Source: Blepharisma stoltei (taxonomy: Eukaryota > Ciliophora > Heterotrichea > Heterotrichida > Blepharismidae). From it: a stretch of 64,000 nt of DNA. The first letter of the stretch is position 1. Each line of letters opens with the position of its first letter. The notes under the pieces are model-generated. The model saw only the letters and a list, made by a program, of their open reading frames with translations. It did not search any database and had not been told where the DNA came from. The stretch lies in the NCBI GenBank assembly GCA_914767885.1, contig CAJZBQ010000004.1:1279001-1343000 (forward strand). The letters run 5' to 3'. Shown here piece by piece: positions 31,770 to 43,443 of this stretch. The translations under genes were made by a program, and so were the position numbers.

Positions 31770-33365
31770 TTAAGCAAAATAAGCACTCACCCCAAGTACC
31801 TGTGTGCTCATAAAAGTTCCTCTCAACGCCACAATTTCAAGTCTATTTTCATTTGGTATTACAAATGCTTCCCCCTTTGCTTTCCCATACCTTCATCTTT
31901 TTTCATTTGCTGTACAAAATTCTACCATGCTTAGTCCTTTTCCATCCACATAGCCACTTATCCCTACCAAATAGTCATTTTCTTCAATCTGCAAAGAATA
32001 GCACGTCGTTTTTTCTGACCTCGAGCTATTAGAATAATTATAGCTTGAGCTTTCGAATTTTTCATTTTTATTATATATTCTCTATTTTAAATGATTTATC
32101 TATAAGAATAATACTATTTTACCATTTAATTAGCCTCAATATAAAATTTCCAGCCCATAAATCCTTCTCCCAGCTGACGTATTAATTCCGATGATTTTCG
32201 AAGTTTTTCTTTTAATGTGAGGATGCAGCTGCAGAGCATAAAAGTCGTCTACAGTCAAAGAGAACTGTTTTTCTATTCCGTAGTATTTTGATTTTACAAT
32301 TGTCGAAGGCTGGTAGTTATTTGTTGGGGCCATTTCGGATGCTGGAGATAATTCCAAAGGAATATTTTTGATTTGGATAGGCTGAACTGCTATATAGCTA
32401 AGAGTGTCTCGGATGCCTACAAGTAGCGAAAATATTGAATACCCTCTAGGTATTTTGTATTTAGCTTAATTAAGTTATAGAGAAGCTCCTGGAAGCGCCC
32501 GCAGGTATTTTTTCCACCTTGGGCTGCTTAGCAGCCTCCATCGTCTCTTTCGAGCACTCTGGAGAGTTAGTGGGTTGGGTCACTATGCTGCACACCTAAC
32601 TTGAGTTGCCCTTACAGAAATTCGAAAAAACAAAATCTCTGGTCGAGTTGCCAACCAAGATAGAACTTGCAGCCTAATGCATAACTCCTGTATCGTGATT
32701 TGAAATTGCCCAATTGGCCCTTAGTGTCTTACTGAGCTTTCTCTTTCAAACTCCAAGTATCCACTTTCCTCAAGAGGAAAAACCTTGACCTGGAATCAGC
32801 TGTGTTCAGCCTAATCCGACATTGCGTTCCATCAAACCAAGAAAAACGTCGGATACACATCACCGAGCGCCATTCTTCCTTCCAAAAGGTCCCTGGTTTG
32901 CCCCAGCTGCAGATGCTAAGAGGGCAGGCTGGTTCTCTACGCCATTTTAATTTATATAATTATTTTATATTTAAAAGCCCCTAGTGCTAAAGCATTCCCG
33001 AACTCTGCGTATCTGCCTTTATTAGTATGGAAATGCAAAAAATCAATTGTTGTTTTGGCGCAGCCGTTTAGCTCAGTTAAATATTCGTCATATCCAAGAA
33101 TTAGCTCAGCAGAAGTCACCCTTTCGTCATAAGCGTAGCCTATATGTGGGCCTGGACATAATAAATCGCCTGTTCTTGGGTTGATGAAATTTAGCTCAAT
33201 TCCAATTATTGTGCATCCAGGAATGTGCCAGCATTTGATTTTGTTAAGCTTGTAGTCATTGTAAAACTGGTCTCTAGTAGTAGAAAGGATTTCTATATCA
33301 TTATGCATTTCAAGCTCTGAAGGATTTGTGCCGATCCCTTTCTTTATGTCAATTTCTATTTTCAT
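31770..33365 (-). CDS. Jacalin-like lectin-fold protein
   Basis: 339 aa after removing a SINE (S9) and a 66-bp IES (32076-32141). At least two beta-prism units: AELILGYDEYLTELNG, IDFLHFHTNKGRYAEFGNAL in the first, and FALVIPNE-type sequence in the second (GISGYVDGKGLSMVEFCTAN, KAKGEAFVIPNENRLEIVAL). The FxTNxGRxxxFG and LxGxxGxxG patterns fit jacalin-related lectins, which bind sugars, though many protist members have unknown ligands. No signal peptide. The C-terminus VSAYFA and TAA at 31770. Confidence 0.65.
32076..32141. other. Short TA-bounded IES, 66 bp
   Basis: Minus strand joins GLEIL to YNKNEKFESSSYN in the lectin-like gene. Confidence 0.6.
32451..32972 (-). mobile_element. SINE-like retroposon S9 in the lectin-like gene
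   Basis: Body 32463-32960; flanks TATTTTGTATTT and TATTTTATATTT (11 of 12). Minus-strand head AAAATGGCGTAG, tail TCTATAACTTAATTAAGC. Removal restores LGAFKYKIPRGYSIFSLL. Both flanks contain TA. Confidence 0.75.
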
Positions 33366-33795
33366 ATTTAATTAATGTAACTTAGGTATTTCTTTTACTA
33401 AATTATGAGAAAAAATAAAATTACAGTTAATTTTTTGATTGAAAAAGACTTTTAATAATAAATTATTCTTTTGAATAGTATAAAATCCATTAAAAATGCA
33501 CATAATGGGATATCACGAATCAAGAAAGTTTTAATTAAATTTTTAATTTATTTGCTCATATCAATTTCTTTAACTTCCCAATAATAAACAAATTCTTGAT
33601 TATTCATGAATAGATCGGAATTTCCTTATTACTCGGGGTTTTTTAATGAAGAATACAAATTATAGGCATTTACCCCAATTTTTTCATATAAAATTTACTA
33701 ATTTAAATTTTGTGCGAAAAACCTCAAGAATTATGCTTATACTGTGGGGAGTAAGATCATAAATTTGCAAATATTAGATTAGCTGTGATGGTTTA
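33366..33795. other. AT-rich spacer
   Basis: No gene or element recognised. Confidence 0.5.
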
Positions 33796-34044
33796 CTAAA
33801 AATCTGTAAGTTCATTTACTAGCATTTCGCTCGCTCTTCGTTTCTTAAGCCATGATCGCTTCTTTATATGCCTATACAAATAAAACCCGATCACACTCAT
33901 AATAATCATTCCTAGAATTCCTATCAGCAGCCAGAGTCACCATAAATTTGTATCTGTTGAGTTATCTGACGTCGAATTGTGAGGTTGTTCGTCCCATAAT
34001 ATTGTTTCCGTGTAATTAAAGTAATTTTCTTCTATCGCGACCAT
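33796..34044 (-). CDS. Small single-pass membrane protein
   Basis: 82 aa, readable only with UGA as Trp (NLWWLWLLIGILGM). The N-terminal half is polar (MVAIEENYFNYTETILWDEQ, NSTSDNSTDTN, two N-glycosylation-like sites), then one transmembrane helix WLLIGILGMIIMSVIGFYLY and a basic tail (RHIKKRSWLKKRRA). This suggests a type I/III topology with a cytosolic basic tail. Family not recognised. Confidence 0.6.
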
Positions 34045-34334
34045 TTATATATGATAGAAAGAATCAGTCTGTGAATAACAAAATTAGCCAGCCCTCAGGC
34101 TCAGCCCAATAATCCGACCCAAACAGTTTTATTATCAACTATAGTGTCTTGCCTTAATTTTTGGAGACAAAAATATGTAGAAAATGGCTTTAATCCTAAA
34201 ATTTAAGCAAGGCATTATATTATTTCAAATAATTTATCTTTTACTTAACGTTATTGTAGAATCATGAGTATTATCTATCCCAATTAATTATTTCTCGCGA
34301 ATTTCTTATTCTGTAGCTAAGTTCTCTATAAATT

Positions 34335-36521
34335 ATGGCTTCACTTGTGAAGATGAAAAATTTTAAACTTTGGAGTCAGCCTTTTTCAGATGACGAAGAT
34401 GAGAAACGTCCAGACTCACCTACAGTCCTTATAACGAACGCAAATATAGCCCCAGCTATCTTAAAGCTGACTACTATATCTCTGCTAAAAATATACCGAA
34501 TTTGCAATCCCAACTATTCATATGATCCTTCTGAAAATCCGACGAGGCCACTTACCAAGCCGAATGAGCCAAAATTCAATAATGGCTATGACGGATAAGG
34601 CTTTTTTTTATATTATTCTTAAAAAAAATAATATTTTCTGTAGATTTTTCACTAAAAAAATGATTTTTATACACCCAGCTATGACAATGAGCATTACAAC
34701 TATATTCTCTACGTCAACCAAATTCTCACAAGTCCTGAGAACGAACAATATATCATTTTGGATTCCCTCGGTGAAGGAACTTTTGGCCAAGTCGTCAAAG
34801 TCCGCAAGCGGAACGGTGAACTTTTTGCTGCCAAAGTTATCAAAAACAAACCCGCCTATTTCATACAAGGACTTATCGAGGTCAAAATTCTGAGCAAGTT
34901 AAACAGAAACCTCGACCCTCACGACCAAAACCACATAGTCAGGATGATTGATTATTTTGTGTTTAGGAACCATTTGGTTATCATTTTTGAGCTATTATCC
35001 TTGAATATTTATGAATTAATTAAAAAAAATGATATGAGAGGGTTCAGCCTGTCCTTAATCCGGTCCTTTACCAAACAGATTTTAGAAGCTTTTTGTGTAT
35101 TAGAAAAAGGTAATATTATTCACTGTGATTTAAAGCCAGAAAATGTCCTGCTAGTTAACGACAGCGTCAATGTAAAAGTGATAGATTTCGGCAGCGCCTG
35201 TTTTGAGGACGCCACAATATACACTTATATACAGTCAAGATATTATAGGTCGCCTGAAGTATTAGTAGGAGTCCCTTATGGCTCTGAAATTGATACCTGG
35301 AGCTTGGGGTGTATCTGTGCAGAACTCTTTATAGGGATTCCACTGTTCCCAGGCGCCAATGAATATGAGCAGCTATATAGGATTATTCAGCTTTTAGGGC
35401 CACTTGAGCAGTCATTTATTAATGAAGGCAAATTTCGAGATAAGCTATTTATTTTGGAAAATGGCGAATATAGGTTAAAGGCAAGGGAAGAATTCATGAA
35501 GGTACTTGGTAAATAGACTCAAGGGGTTCAGCTTCAGCCTTATCGGGTTTTCACAAACCTCTCAAGCCTGGACGACTTGTTGTATTTAGATAGAAGGATC
35601 CCGAATGAAGAAAATGATATAGAAAATAGGAAGCCTTTTGTGCATTTTTTGAAAGGGTTATTGATTTTGGATCCTACAAAAAGATGGAGCGCACACCAGG
35701 CGATCATGCATCCGTTTATAAGGGGTGGGAACTGTGAGAGCTTTATGCCGCCGTCAAGTAAATTTTATATAGAGATTCATAGAGAGTATCGAGCGCCTGT
35801 AGGTGCACTGAGAGGGTCATGCCCATCATTACTTGAAAGAATCAGAAATAGCCAAGACATGACTGAAAAGTCTGAAAACGCTTGCTATCGGCCATGTGTC
35901 GAAGAGCTCCAAGACAACTTCTTCACTGGCTTTGCCCACGGCAAGCTTGTCCAAGTTTCGTCGCCTCCTCAAAACCCTCCTATAATCGAAGCCTCCAAAA
36001 TGCAGTTTCAGCCAGTCCAAAACCCCTTCGCCAATATGCCTATGAATTTTAACCCAAACCAATTTTCCCAACCTTTTAATGCTCCTCCAGGTTTTTTGCC
36101 TCTTCCTGATATAAGAGGTCCTAGGTACATGAGACCTCATAGCTACGGGCCAGGCGGGGCGTACCAAACAATACCACGGCCTTACAGTCCTAAGCTTGAG
36201 GACGGAAAAGCCAAAAATAAGAAAAAAAAATATTCAAATAAAATGAAATATGACAGTCAAAGAAGTTCGTCGTATACTGCCAAAGACCATCATAAGCCGA
36301 AAGTCAGAAAACAAGAGCCAAGACCAAGCTCTATTGAGGATGGAAAAATGAACTCTCCAAAGCATGATAAGTTCCCAACATTAACAAAGTTTGACGAAAG
36401 ACAAATTCCTCCAATAAACAGCGTTTTCACTCCAAAGAACGTTGGGTTACCTGTAATCCCTGAAATTGGATACTTAGAAAAAATCAAAAAAGAAGCAAAA
36501 GATATAGGTAAAGCCAATTAA
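34335..36521 (+). CDS. DYRK-type protein kinase
   Basis: 692 aa after removing a 93-bp IES (34587-34679) and a 15-nt intron (35509-35523). The kinase core is complete: glycine loop LGEGTFGQVVKV, AAKVIKN lysine, catalytic loop IIHCDLKPENVLL, VIDFGSACFED, and the activation loop YTYIQSRYYRSPEVLVG with the autophosphorylated YxY tyrosines of DYRK/YAK1/HIPK kinases. CD instead of RD in the catalytic loop is normal for the family. The NAPA-like N-terminus is short; the C-terminal third is proline- and lysine-rich and disordered. Likely dual-specificity, nuclear or cytosolic. Confidence 0.92.
34587..34679. other. IES, 93 bp, with 8-bp direct repeat
   Basis: GCTATGAC at both edges. Removal gives KFNNGYDNEHYNYILYVNQ just before the kinase domain. 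Confidence 0.8.
35509..35523 (+). other. 15-nt intron in the DYRK-type kinase
   Basis: GTAAATAGACTCAAG; splicing gives MKVLGVQLQPYRVFTN. Confidence 0.85.
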
Positions 36522-36567
36522 AGTAATAAAAAATAATTGAAAAATTAAAGAAAATAGGGTAGATATT

Positions 36568-39500
36568 ATGAGGAGACAAGGGATGTATCAGCTGATTTCT
36601 AAAAGAAAAGCAAAGATATGCTTGGATTTTTTGGTAGAAGATCGGCTTATTAAAGAAACTGGAGAGATGTGGGAGAAGTTTAGGGTGTTTAAAATTGAAA
36701 AAAATAATCATGTGTTGTTTGAGTTTTTAGGGGAGTCTGAAGAGGATTGCAAAGTTTGGAATTTTAGAAAAGGAGTCATATATTTAACAGAAAATTTATT
36801 TGGGTATGCTGATATAGCCCAAGCATGGCTTTAGCTCGGGTTTCTGAGAAGTAAAAGGGGAGCTGTGATTAATTTACTGGAATCCCTATAATAAGCAAAC
36901 ATTTAAAACCCTCAGAAATAATGATAACCTAAGCTAAAATCGTGCTCAGGCTATGAAAGAGTTCAATGCAAATTGAAAAGAGAAAAAATCATCAATGTTT
37001 TTGTCAGCCAAAATAATGCTTATTTTTTAGAAAATAACGAAATTCACAAATTTAATTACTCCCATATAAAAAGAAAGCATAAAGGAGTCTTCAAGATGCC
37101 GAGGACACTAGTGCTAAAAATCGAAAATTTCAATGAATATTTTTCCCCAAATGAGCTCAAAAAAGTTTTTTTCTTTTTAGAAAGCTCCAATATGTATTCT
37201 ATTGCGTCAGAGTTTAAAATTGGGATTATTAAGCATGGGAATATAATTCAATCATTCAGAATTTCTGAATCAATTAGAGGGATAAAAGAAATCTCAAAAG
37301 AAATTACTATAGAAGGCAGCTATAATGATTTTAAAATAGAGAAAAAACAGGCGGTTCTGCCTAAACAGGTACAAAATCCTGCACAGAAGTTTAAACCTTC
37401 GATAAAGGCAATGCAAGCGTTAGAAAACTCGGAAGCAATAACAGAAACAATTGATTTATTTTGGCACCAAGAGCTAAAAGGGAGCTTAGAAAACAAGCTG
37501 ATATCAGATTGACATCTTCAGTGGAAAGCTCAAAAAATTATTAAATTTTTTTCCTTATAAAAGTAACTATAAAAAGAGCTGAAAAAGTGCATTAAATTTT
37601 TTCAAGTAAAAAACTATAAAAAGGCTATAAAGATTAAGCCACACTTACCCAATCTTCAGCCTTTAGATAGAGTATTTTTGTCTTCTCAAGAATTTTACCA
37701 AGACTATCTCTACGATTATATCAAAAATTATTTATCACTAACAGTTCAAGGCTTTTACCACACAAACCCTGATGCTTTACTGTTACTGCAAGAAGCCTTG
37801 AGAGAGCAAGAGCAGAACTTATATGGAGACGGGCTGGTAAAACCAAACCAGCCGCTGTCTACTTTAATAAAAGACTCTTTACCATTTGCAACTCAGTTCG
37901 ATAATCCTTCACAGACCCATATCCATACTTTATTTTCATAGACGATATTTTTAACATAAAATCTTTTATAAAATGGAATTTATACCATTTTAAGTTAATA
38001 TAAATAAAATTAAGGATTATTTTACTTGAAAGCTTATTTTTAAACTAAAATCCATTTTTTGCATCGTTTTCTATAATAAATCACTATACTTACAAATATT
38101 AATAGTTTAGCAAAATATTTAATTTAATACAGAATACCTCAGAAGAAACCAAATCTTATGCCACACGAAGCTTGCAACATAAGCTGCTTTTAAAAGCCCA
38201 GCTAAATCTACAAGGCATAAACACTTGGAGTATGAATATAATCGCCGCAAGTGAAAAACTAATGAAAGTTTACATAGCATGTGGAGCTACCATCAATATC
38301 ATAAATCTCACTTATAACTATAAGAATGGAGCTACTTCCTCATTTCGAATAAACAGCCGAGAAGCTTCTATCCAGCCTACCATTATTACAAGCTTAAAAA
38401 TCCTGAAATTCAATGAAGAAGAAGTTTTGTGTATTTTGACTATGGACGCTCAAGCAATTTTATATTTTATTGAAAATCCTGACAGGACACCTCTCTATTA
38501 TAGCAATTTTGACCCAGCTTATGAGGACAACTCCACATGAAGCTGCACCTCATCTGGCCATATGCTGCTTTTAGGCTCAAACTCCCACACAATAAATGCA
38601 ATGGACTTAGAAACAGGTGACAGTAAAAGACTAAAAATACATGACCACAATATCCCTTGTATAGATTTTTCCCCCTCAGGTAAATATTTTGCTTGTGCAA
38701 GTATTGATTCTACAGTCAGCATATCTATGCTTAATAAAAAATTAAAATGATGCAGACCATGTGGGGAATGGGGCTGGGGTGTTAAATGAGTCCCTAAAAA
38801 TTCTATAGCAAATTTTAATGCTTTGCCAAGAAATAATGTACAGAGTTTACGTGGCCGATATCAGTCTCAATTGTATCCTACATCTTATATAAATCATATA
38901 AACAATATAACTGGGCATTTTAATATGTTTAATGCTGACGAATATTTCCAAGAACTCAGGAGAAGACTGTTTGGAGAGCCAGTCGATTTGTTGACTGATA
39001 GTGAAGAAGAATCAGAAGAGATGGAAGTAGAGTGCTGAGAAGAGTCACAAAATGAAGGGGAAGAACATCATGAAGAAATTGATGACTGTTTTTTGCTTTA
39101 TATAGCTTGGGAAGGCTTATGAGGGCTGATATTAAGTTCATGCTGTATAATATAGGAGAGAAAACTATTAATCTGCTGAGCTATAAGGAAGGCTAACGCC
39201 TTCCTAAGGTATACAACAGGAGACACAGTCCATTTAATAGACCCTTCTATAAATCCTAAACAAAATGACTCCAATATGCACGTCGCAGCTGTCTACATCC
39301 CTGACCTCGACATCCACAATGGAAACACTCGCCTTTCTTTATTAGAATACATTCCTGAATTCTCCCTCTGTATAATCGCTAACCAAAGAGGCAGAGAACT
39401 AATGTTCCTTAAGCTTGCAAAAGACACCAAATCCCAAAACCCCGAGTCAAATTCTCAGCCTTATGTCTCATTTATCCCAGAAGCCTCCATTATGCTAGAC

Positions 39501-39647
39501 CAGCCAATCCTCGGAATGGCAGTAGTATCAGACATAAAATCCGAAAATTCCCAAGCAAGAATTTACTGTATCACGGACCGCTCTCTGCTTTACACCATCC
39601 AAATAAACCTAAAAAATGACTCTGGGCTTGAAAAGATCATTATTTAA
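36568..39647 (+). CDS. CRT10-like WD40 protein
   Basis: 864 aa once four IESs are removed (36805-36951, 37542-37616, 37931-38127, 39146-39211). WD-like blades are visible in the second half: STWSCTSSGHMLLLGSNSHT, INAMDLETGDS, HNIPCIDFSPSGKYFACASI, then an acidic insert (DSEEESEEMEVEC) and a final blade ending LLYTIQINLKN. The SSNSH-type and SGKYxAxxSID motifs resemble the fungal CRT10 family, linked in yeast to ribonucleotide reductase gene regulation, but the assignment is from pattern memory only. The N-terminal 300 aa is not recognised. Confidence 0.6.
36805..36951. mobile_element. Foldback IES, family 4
   Basis: 147 bp with inverted ends (TATAGCCCAAGCATGGCTTT at 36813; near complement before CAGGCTAT at 36953). 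The TATAGCC..GAGC terminus is shared with 21249-21434. Excision at TAT restores NLFGYERVQCKLKRE. Confidence 0.65.
37542..37616. other. Short TA-bounded IES, 75 bp
   Basis: Joins KAQKII to KKAIKIKPHLPNLQP in the CRT10-like gene. Confidence 0.65.
37931..38127. other. TA-bounded IES, 197 bp
   Basis: Joins TQTHIHTL-type sequence (SQTHIHTL) to QNTSEETKSYATRS. AT-rich; no terminal repeat seen. Confidence 0.6.
39146..39211. other. Short TA-bounded IES, 66 bp, with internal hairpin
   Basis: Contains AAGGAAGGC-TAA-CGCCTTCCT, a perfect short hairpin. Excision joins LILSSCC to TTGDTVHLIDPSINP. Confidence 0.6.
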
Positions 39648-39680
39648 ATGGTATAAAATTAATTAATAAATTGCTAAAAA

Positions 39681-40139
39681 ATGGAATCACGACGACGCAG
39701 ATCTATAGGGAATAAGTCACTTTTAAGCTATTTGGAAAAAGAAAAAAAGCTAGATAATGTGATAAGCAGGCTGGGAAGGGTTTCTCCAGATTCTTATGGA
39801 AATTTTAAGGTGGAACCTCCCTTTAGGAGAACGAGGACCTTGTCTAATGGTAGTAAAACACTGTTTGGAAATTTGGACACAAAAGAGCATCATTTTTATA
39901 GGCCAAGACAAGGGACTGGAAAGCTGAGGGATAAGTTTAAGCGTTTTTTTAGCAGTGAAGAAGCCCCTATTGATTTAGAAATTAAGAAAGCTCTGAAAGA
40001 GTATGGACTGGATAATGTGAGTTATGATAAAAAAACATTTGAAACGAAAAAGTTTAATGTATTCGATAAATATTTCGGGGAGAATGGGGAGAGGGAGCAA
40101 GCGTTTTTTATTGAAAATGTTAAAAAGTTGTATATTTAA
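39681..40139 (+). CDS. Unknown basic protein
   Basis: 152 aa, uninterrupted, starts 34 bp after the previous stop. Very basic N-terminus (MESRRRRSIGNKSLLSYLEK), a central RPRQGTGKLRDKFKRFF segment and an acidic-aromatic C-terminus (NVFDKYFGENGEREQAFFIE). No family recognised; composition suggests a nucleic-acid or cytoskeleton-associated protein, without proof. Confidence 0.6.
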   Translation: MESRRRRSIGNKSLLSYLEKEKKLDNVISRLGRVSPDSYGNFKVEPPFRRTRTLSNGSKTLFGNLDTKEHHFYRPRQGTGKLRDKFKRFFSSEEAPIDLEIKKALKEYGLDNVSYDKKTFETKKFNVFDKYFGENGEREQAFFIENVKKLYI

Positions 40140-40597
40140 AGGACGGAAAAATGAAAGAAACTCTGCATTATTATCATAAAGTATAATATTTTGCATATAT
40201 TATTACATCTGAGTTATATTGAAAATTGTGAATATTTTGAAATAAAGCGTTTTTGATAATAAAATGGCAAAAAAATCGACAAAATATGGAATATAATGCG
40301 AGCGCTAGAAAGAAAATTTAATTTTAATTAAAACGATATAAAATTTTGATTAAAACAATATAAAATTTACAATAAAAATGAAATTAGACATTTTAAGCAG
40401 AACCAATTTGATTATTATTTGACTGAGGATTTAAGGTAAATAACTATTATTACCAATCAGCACTTACTTATTTTTTAAAATATTTTTTTAAATGCAGAAA
40501 ATCAATTATGGCAATTTATAATTTGGAGAATATCCTAAAATTCTGAGACATAGAATTATTTTCTGTTATTGATTTAATATCCTTCATAATAATTCTC

Positions 40598-41342
40598 TCA
40601 CTTCCCCCCCCTTTAAATTGAAACAAAATATAGATAAAATTTCCACTATTTTGGTAAATTAACCTCCTTTAAATTGGAACAAAATTTAATTTTATAAAAA
40701 AAAATTATATATAATTTTTATCTAAAAAGTTTTGATATAAGTTTAATGTTTCTTCTTAACTAAAATTTAAAATTTAGTTATATCTTGCTCTTTTTTAAAA
40801 GAAGAGAGTATAAAGAGCATCTTATTTAAATAAATTTATTATCCTTAATTGCTAAATTTTTAAAAAAAATTAATTTTTTTTAAAAATTTTTATTATTTTT
40901 GATAAAAATGATAATTTTATTTGAATAATTTTTATATAAATTCAATGCAAACTCTTTCAAAATTTCAAATTTTCCCTTATTTCTTGCTTTATTTTAAAGA
41001 ATAGAGTATAAATAGCATCTATTTAAACAAAATTAACACTTTTAATCGATAAATTTTATCTCTGAAAAATTTATGTCAATTTTGTTTTATAAATAAAAAT
41101 AATAATTTTTGTGTAAATAGTCTTGATACCAATTAATAGTGGCGTATTAACTAATAATAAAAATTTAGTTATATCTTGCTTTTTTTAAAGGATAAAGAGT
41201 AAATAGCATTTCATTAAACAAATTTATTAATCTAATTCGATGAATTTTTGAATTTTTTTTTTTTAAATTTTTTGTTTTAAAAAATTTTTTTCTCCCTTTA
41301 AATTGCAACAAAATTTTTTTGTTCCAATTTAAAAGGGGGGAG
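40598..41342. mobile_element. MITE family 3 with internal tandem units
   Basis: About 745 bp. Termini CTTCCCCCCCTTTAAATTGA and TTCCAATTTAAAAGGGGGGA with a second CCCTTTAAATTGNAACAAAA copy inside each end. The core holds three copies, at about 40772, 40972 and 41160, of a 70-80 bp unit (TTAGTTATATCTTGCTCTTT ... AGTATAAAGAGCAT), about 190-200 bp apart. Intergenic (spacer 40140-41613); the rest of the spacer is AT-rich without features. Confidence 0.8.
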
Positions 41343-41613
41343 TAAGCTACAAAATAAACCTCAAATAGCAAAAGCTAGCCCTATATAAAATTCCCTTTAA
41401 CTTCCCAAAATTTCCAACCGATATCCCATCCTTCTTGTCTTTATTTCCTCTTCCCACTCTCTTTTCATCAGAAAATCCCATTAATCCAATTTAAACATTA
41501 AATTCAAAAACCCAACCAAAATGAAATGGCCTATAATTTTTTAATTTGAACATGAGCAAGCTGCTTCTCCCGCGAGTTAATTGTTACGTAATTTGTCGAA
41601 TAATTGATATACA

Positions 41614-42684
41614 ATGAATATGGCTTTGTGTGAAAGGCGTTCATGAACGCAAGAGGTGACTTCTATATAGGAAGACCAAGCAATAATTGCGCTAGTCCAC
41701 GAGCATGGGATCAGGAAATGGACTCTCATTTCACAGCTGCTGCAAGACAAATACCACCAAAATCGGACAGGCAAACAATGCCGCGAGCGTTGGCACAACC
41801 ATCTTGATCCAGAAATCAATAAAAAGGCATGGTCAGAAGAAGAAGATAAAGTCCTTTTTGAGGCTCACAAGCAGCATGGAAACCGATGGGCGGATATAGC
41901 TGCCCTCTTGCCTGGCCGTACTGATAATTCAATCAAGAACCATTTTTATAGTGCTTTAAGGAGAAACCTGAAAAAATATAATAAAACAAAGCCCCATGCA
42001 GAAAGACTCACAGGATCCGTTAGAACAATTCTTAGGAATCCTAATATAGCGGAGCTTCTTTTGCAGCAAGAAGCCCCAGCAAGGCCTCCCAAAGATAAAT
42101 CAAATCTCCCTGCCAAAGAAAAGAAAGTTAAAATAATCCCGAACGATTTTGTTGCGTAAATTCTATGCAGGAGAAGATCTGGCAGAATTAAAACCAAGCA
42201 AGAAGAAATGCAGTCAAATGAAACTGATGAGTCCAGTGATGAATCTGATGAAGAAACTGTGGAGAAAAAAATCGAAATTAATGTAATTCCACCTTCTTCA
42301 GAAGAAGACCCAGCAGTCAGTGAAGAAAAAGAGACTGCAAAATCTGACGGAGAGCTTTCAGATGAAGCGCCTTTTTTGCTCTATAACTTATCCAAACCAT
42401 CAGAAGAACCAAAAGTCGAAAATGATCTTCAAATTCCTGCTTCTGTGATGGAACACAAACTGCCTCCTTATTTCAAAGCTTTCCTAGCATGCCCGCCTGC
42501 CAGCTCTCAGAGTGCCCCTTTTATGAACTCTACAATCTCAAATTTCATGCAGTCTCTCAGACCATCAGGACATTTCGTTCAAGGTTTTCATGGACTACTC
42601 CACAATTCAGCACAGCCGAGCCCTCAGAGGAGAGGTTTCACTCTGAATTATGGCCACTATGGGGATCTTGGAAGATATTCCTAA
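41614..42684 (+). CDS. R2R3-type MYB transcription factor
   Basis: 346 aa with two 15-nt introns (41656-41670, 42156-42170). Two MYB repeats: [48 protein letters not shown]; then [40 protein letters not shown]. Regularly spaced tryptophans (one encoded by UGA) and the recognition helices are intact, so it should bind DNA in the nucleus like c-MYB. Downstream is a lysine-rich linker, an acidic serine-rich segment and a glycine/serine C-terminus. Unusually early start: repeat 2 begins at residue 10. Confidence 0.93.
41656..41670 (+). other. 15-nt intron in the MYB gene
   Basis: GTGACTTCTATATAG; removes an in-frame TAG and restores SWTQEEDQAII, the first MYB helix. Confidence 0.9.
42156..42170 (+). 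other. 15-nt intron in the MYB gene
   Basis: GTAAATTCTATGCAG; splicing gives [18 protein letters not shown]. Confidence 0.85.
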
Positions 42685-42833
42685 ATAAGCAGAAATTTAA
42701 AGAATAGGATTAGATATGGAGTAATATTAACTCCTCAGTAATTATAATTAATTTTAAGCACCTTATATATATAATTTTTACAAAAAAAATCCATTTCTCG
42801 CTAACTAAAGAGGTAAGAATAATTATTCCCAGT

Positions 42834-43286
42834 ATGAAACTTTCAGACACAGCTATAGGAATAATCAAGCTAATTATTATCATTTCAGCCTTGCTCGGAT
42901 TCATATCAGGATTCTCAAATATCACCACTATTGAAGGATACACATCAATCCTCGTATGTATTTATCTCATGTAAATTTTATTTAGAATGTTTTCAGTAAT
43001 AATTGTTTTGACAGAAATTAGTCCTTTTATATATGAAAATTTCATAGTCAGGATGTTTCCGTTTATGGGCCACCAACTCGGGAAAGCAATTTTTTTAGCA
43101 ATTCTGTCAAGTTTTTGTTTTGGGCAAGAAATGGGGACGCTTGGAAAAACCACTGGGACTTTATTGCTGATTTCTTCTTTAGGGGCAATTGCATTGTATA
43201 CAGCTGATTATGGGAGAACTCCTCAGGTAGAAATAAAGATGAATTCGCCTTATTATGGAGATGATCCTTATAATAATGAAATATAG
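42834..43286 (+). CDS. Tvp15/COPI-associated-type Golgi membrane protein
   Basis: 145 aa with one 15-nt intron (42971-42985). Four hydrophobic segments: AIGIIKLIIIISALLGFISG, YTSILVCIYLIMFSVIIVLT, AIFLAILSSFCFG, TGTLLLISSLGAIALYTADY. The sequence LTEISPFIYENFIVRMFPFM before GKAIFL has the E-x-P-x-(10)-FP-F-G-R/K-G pattern of the COPI-associated (Tvp15) family of Golgi membrane proteins. The role there is poorly known. The C-terminus is a short polar tail. Confidence 0.7.
42971..42985 (+). other. 15-nt intron in the Tvp15-like gene
   Basis: GTAAATTTTATTTAG; splicing gives CIYLIMFSVIIVL. Confidence 0.85.
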
Positions 43287-43443
43287 TTTTATTATAAAAT
43301 AAGAATTGATAATAGAAATCGTAAGCATAATAAATTATCATTGAAATAAATAGATATTTATTTGAATGTCTATCAAAACATAGAAATTTTTACTATAACT
43401 TTTATTATCATTTTCACTTATAATAGTTTTAATATTAAGAAAG

